A stretch of 8,730 nt of DNA from Candidatus Rifleibacteriota bacterium (GTDB taxonomy: Bacteria > Riflebacteria > Ozemobacteria > Ozemobacterales > Ozemobacteraceae). The DNA is taken from the NCBI GenBank assembly GCA_029560455.1, contig JAKQKW010000315.1, forward strand, positions 1 to 8,730, read 5' to 3'. This document shows positions 6,169-8,730 of this stretch, in pieces (the first letter of the stretch is position 1; every line of letters starts with the position of its first letter). The notes under the pieces are model-generated. The model was given only the letters and a program-made list of their open reading frames with translations, made no database searches and was not told the DNA's origin. Made by a program: the position numbers and the translations under genes.

Positions 6169-7347
6169 ATGGCCAGTCGCACTGTTTTTGTCGGCGATCT
6201 TCACATTGGCTCCGGAGCCGAAACCAACTGGTATCAGAAATCGGTGCACGAACCTCTGCTGAAATGCTTTTTGCGCTATCTGCAGGAAAATGCCCGCAAT
6301 ATTGATGAGCTGGTCATACTTGGCGACTGGTTCGATCTCTGGAATTATCACCCGTTCTGTGCCCCGCCGTCGGTTGGTCTGATAATGGACCAGAACCCCG
6401 GCATTTTTCAGCGGCAGAACGATGGCGACTTCATCAGTCTGCTTGACGAAGTCAGGGTGCGCTTCATCAACGGCGACCACGACATGGAAGTTGAATTGAG
6501 AGACATCAATCAGGCACTTGCTTCAAGGTCTGATAATAAGATTCTGCCGGGGCATGGCCATGATTTCGAAAAAGGGGCGGTTGCCAATACCTACTATCTC
6601 AACGACATGATCTGGGCCGAGCATGGCCATCAGCACGATCTTTTCAACAAGCCGGCGCTGAACGAAGAAAACCCGATGGCACCGCTGCCGCTTGGTTACT
6701 TCGTCGCCCGCATCTATTGTCATTTTCTGCAGAAGCGTATTGCCAGCACACACCGCATGGATGCAGCCTGTGTTGCGGGCAGTGGCAGCACAAGCTACGA
6801 CAGTTTCGGCATCAAGCTGCATGATCTTATTGCACAGCTGATGCAGCAGGCGCACCGCGGCGAAAAGTTCAACCCGGCCCGCATCATTCTCGACCTGATG
6901 CTGCAGCACAACCGCAATAATCTGCTTGAATTCAAAGTAGCCGGAAAGAGCCTTGCAGAAGTGCATACCGATGGCGTGGCCCGCTTTTACCCGAATCTGG
7001 TGACCGAAGACAACTTTTATGAAGCGCTTTGTGAAGCTGAGGTCGCTTATGACGGCCTGGGTCATTTCGTCAGAATGCACTTTATCAACAATCCGCACTG
7101 CAAGGTGGCGGTAATGGGGCATACGCATGTTCCGACTCTCAGCCTGTGCGGAAACGGCAAAAACCATGCTTACGCAAATCCTGGCTATTTCTGCCCCAGC
7201 CAGCCTGATATAAAAGATCTTCGCTCTCTGCCGGGCTTTGTTGAAGTAGAAAAACTCGATGACGGTACCTGCAAGGTTTATCAGAAGGCTGTGATGGGTA
7301 TTTTCCCTGAAGATATCGTTGAGGTTGCAACTCTCAGGGTCCTGTAA
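6169..7347 (+). CDS. Calcineurin-like metallophosphoesterase, LpxH-related
   Basis: The 392-residue protein carries the five motifs of the two-metal calcineurin-like phosphoesterase fold. They are GDLHIG (D10, H12), GDWFDLW (D53), GDHD (102-105), a histidine cluster EHGHQHD (151-157) and GHTH (317-320). GDWFDLW resembles the LpxH/UDP-2,3-diacylglucosamine hydrolase group (COG2908), which cleaves a pyrophosphate during lipid A synthesis. At 392 residues it is much longer than LpxH (about 240), with an extra helical insert of about 140 residues between the fourth and fifth motifs, so the substrate may differ. In the third motif the usual GNHD/GNRD Asn is Asp103, a change at a metal-ligand position. 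No signal peptide is seen, so it is probably cytoplasmic. The start is well supported by AAGGAG 7 bases upstream. A terminator follows the gene. Confidence 0.88.
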   Translation: MASRTVFVGDLHIGSGAETNWYQKSVHEPLLKCFLRYLQENARNIDELVILGDWFDLWNYHPFCAPPSVGLIMDQNPGIFQRQNDGDFISLLDEVRVRFINGDHDMEVELRDINQALASRSDNKILPGHGHDFEKGAVANTYYLNDMIWAEHGHQHDLFNKPALNEENPMAPLPLGYFVARIYCHFLQKRIASTHRMDAACVAGSGSTSYDSFGIKLHDLIAQLMQQAHRGEKFNPARIILDLMLQHNRNNLLEFKVAGKSLAEVHTDGVARFYPNLVTEDNFYEALCEAEVAYDGLGHFVRMHFINNPHCKVAVMGHTHVPTLSLCGNGKNHAYANPGYFCPSQPDIKDLRSLPGFVEVEKLDDGTCKVYQKAVMGIFPEDIVEVATLRVL

Positions 7348-7372
7348 AAGTCTGTTTAAAAAAGATTTCCTG

Positions 7373-7403
7373 GCCCGCCCGGCGATTGTCGGCGGGCTTT
7401 TTT
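7373..7403 (+). terminator. Rho-independent terminator after the phosphoesterase gene
   Basis: GCCCGCC (7373-7379) pairs perfectly with GGCGGGC (7391-7397) across an 11-base loop, followed by six T residues (7398-7403). It begins 26 bases after the stop of the phosphoesterase gene and isolates that gene from the sensor gene downstream. Confidence 0.9.
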
Positions 7404-7510
7404 ATTGGCACTTTGGCAATTAAAAATTTTCATGCATTATTTTATGGCGGGGGCTTAGCAAGCGAGGCATTAATCTGTATAATGGTTTATTCACAGTCAC
7501 ACTGACAGTT

Positions 7511-8728
7511 ATGCCACAAGACTCAGGAGTCTTTCTAAACTTTATGAAATTTTCTTTCAGTCTGTATTTTCAGATTACCGTGCTTTTTCTGCTTCTCAGC
7601 GTTATTGCCGCCGTCGGGGCGGGTACCCTCAATTATCTCGAAAGCCGGCGCATTATCGTTGGTCAGTTCAATGATTCTATGCGCAGTATATCGACTACCA
7701 TCGGTTCAAGTCTCAATGACAAGGCTGACGATGCTGCGGAAGCCATAATGCGTCTGAGTCGGCACACAATTCTCAACGCGGGTTCGGAAGACGATGTGCA
7801 GAAGTTTCTGCAGGTGGCCGTCGATTCGTCTTCGCTGTTCAACAATATTTATTATTTCGATGCGGCCGGGCCTCTCAAAGCGGCTGCCTATGCCGATGGC
7901 CGCGATCTGGCGAAATATGCCGGCGAAAACTTTCAGAACTACCGTGAACAGGAAAAGACCCGCATGGTTTATTTCGACCTGGTGCGGGCTCTCGAAACCA
8001 GAACGCCGGTGTTTTCGGCGTTTTTCAAGTCGGCCACCGATCGCCTGATGAACTCTTTTATCGTGCCGGTCGTACATGAGGAAAAGGTAGTCGGGCTTCT
8101 CAGCTGCGGCATTGTGCTCGACCGCACCAACAAACTGCTCGAAATGATGAATCGTCTGAAACCGCACCCGCGCGGCTACATTGCGCTTATCGACAAGGAT
8201 GCAAAGGTTCTTCTCAGCGTCGGCGATCTTCCCGAAAATTTTTCGCCGCACAGCCAGTGGATGGAAGCCGAAGATCTTCTTATCCGTGAATCAGGCTATC
8301 TCCAGACCGTTCTACGCATGGAAAAATCAGGTCTCGGTATATGCACCGGTATTCCCGAAACGGCTATTGCCGGCCTTCTGACGCACCTGCGCCGGGGCAC
8401 GATTGCCTTCACTCTTGGCGTTGGTCTGTTTGCGACCCTGTTCGGGGTTCTCGCCGCTTCGATTCTTATTTCGCCCCTGACCGACCTGGTCAAAGGTCTG
8501 CGGCAGCTGGTTGCCGGTACCCCTGGCGACCGCATCGACCGCGCCGCTTCCGGCGAAATCTCGCAAGCCATCTGCGTCTACAACGAAATCTGCGCCCGTC
8601 TGCACCGCGACCCCGAAGCCCTCTCATTCTGGGCCCGCCTCTGGAACCGCCAGGATGCACAGCAACCCTCCCAGGAAGACCCAGAAAACACCTCAGAAAA
8701 CGACTCAGAAAATATTCCCGAAGAATAA
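7511..8728 (+). CDS. Cache-like/HAMP membrane sensor without an output domain
   Basis: The 405-residue protein has a first membrane anchor (about 17-39), an extracytoplasmic ligand-binding region (about 40-295), a second span (297-320) and a HAMP linker (about 321-366). The extracytoplasmic part resembles a double Cache (dCache) domain: YYFDAAGPLKA near 114-124, the NSFIVPVV strand at 181-188, LLSCGIVLD at 196-204 and YIALIDKDAKVLLSVG at 223-238. Chemoreceptors, histidine kinases and cyclases share this layout. Here the frame stops after the HAMP, leaving a short acidic tail (about 385-405) and no kinase, GGDEF, phosphatase or methyl-accepting domain. It probably acts with a separate partner, perhaps encoded just beyond the window. 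ATG 7511 has no clear ribosome binding site. ATG 7544 would remove 11 residues and begin with the canonical MKFSFSLYFQ anchor; AGGAG (7525-7529) lies 14 bases before it, further than usual. Confidence 0.85.
   Translation: MPQDSGVFLNFMKFSFSLYFQITVLFLLLSVIAAVGAGTLNYLESRRIIVGQFNDSMRSISTTIGSSLNDKADDAAEAIMRLSRHTILNAGSEDDVQKFLQVAVDSSSLFNNIYYFDAAGPLKAAAYADGRDLAKYAGENFQNYREQEKTRMVYFDLVRALETRTPVFSAFFKSATDRLMNSFIVPVVHEEKVVGLLSCGIVLDRTNKLLEMMNRLKPHPRGYIALIDKDAKVLLSVGDLPENFSPHSQWMEAEDLLIRESGYLQTVLRMEKSGLGICTGIPETAIAGLLTHLRRGTIAFTLGVGLFATLFGVLAASILISPLTDLVKGLRQLVAGTPGDRIDRAASGEISQAICVYNEICARLHRDPEALSFWARLWNRQDAQQPSQEDPENTSENDSENIPEE
8682..8717 (+). repeat. 12-nt tandem repeat encoding an acidic tail
   Basis: CAGAAAA recurs at 8682, 8694 and 8706, exactly 12 bases apart. 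In frame, the three units specify PENT, SEND and SENI, so the repeat adds four acidic/polar residues per copy at the very C-terminus of the HAMP protein. Flanking codons are less similar, so this is a degenerate short tandem repeat, probably a flexible unstructured tail. Confidence 0.7.
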
Positions 8729-8730
8729 TT

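Noticed and set aside
6523..7167. 214-codon open frame on the minus strand
   Set aside because: It lies wholly inside the phosphoesterase gene, which has a good ribosome binding site and all five family motifs; the antisense product has no recognisable domain.
7706..8251. 181-codon open frame on the minus strand
   Set aside because: It is antisense to the Cache-like region of the sensor; its composition (many Arg, Val, His) is typical of a shadow of coding DNA on the other strand.

Overview
The window reads as an ordinary bacterial chromosome segment, probably from a little-studied Gram-negative-type lineage. That placement is an impression: there is no rRNA or other marker gene. Coding DNA is of moderate GC, while the first 1.2 kb is visibly AT-rich and nearly gene-free. 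Nothing marks a phage, plasmid or insertion sequence.

Layout: (1) 1-169 holds the tail of an upstream gene and a very strong intrinsic terminator. (2) About 170-1149 has no convincing gene. It contains a perfect 29-bp AT-only palindrome (322-350), an uninterrupted (GTT)15 microsatellite (442-486) just after a Shine-Dalgarno-like GGAGG, a pair of 14-bp direct repeats (662-695), and a cluster of alternating complementary pentamers (1018-1056). (3) 1150-2581 is a promoter plus a likely two-gene operon: a cysteine-rich unknown protein and pseudouridine-5'-phosphate glycosidase (psuG). (4) 2572-3426, on the minus strand, is a double zinc-ribbon/RDD membrane protein whose 3' end overlaps psuG. (5) 3554-5181 is a 33-bp dyad followed by a tightly coupled pair: a small TY-Chap/YbjN-like protein and a zinc-ribbon polytopic membrane protein. 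(6) 5184-6014, on the minus strand, is a ZIP-family metal transporter (ZupT type). (7) 6169-7347 is an LpxH-like metallophosphoesterase with its own terminator. (8) 7511-8728 is a membrane sensor with an extracytoplasmic Cache-like region and a HAMP domain but no output domain, ending in an acidic 12-nt-repeat tail close to the window edge.

The best-supported functions are PsuG (C-C glycosidic cleavage of pseudouridine 5'-phosphate) and the ZIP transporter. Three proteins have paired CxxC or CxxC-like cysteine clusters. They share the window with a divalent-metal importer and a metal-dependent phosphoesterase, but that theme is suggestive only. No complete new system is visible. The most distinctive features are the microsatellite with its ribosome-binding-site context, the dyad at 3554-3586, and the output-less HAMP sensor.
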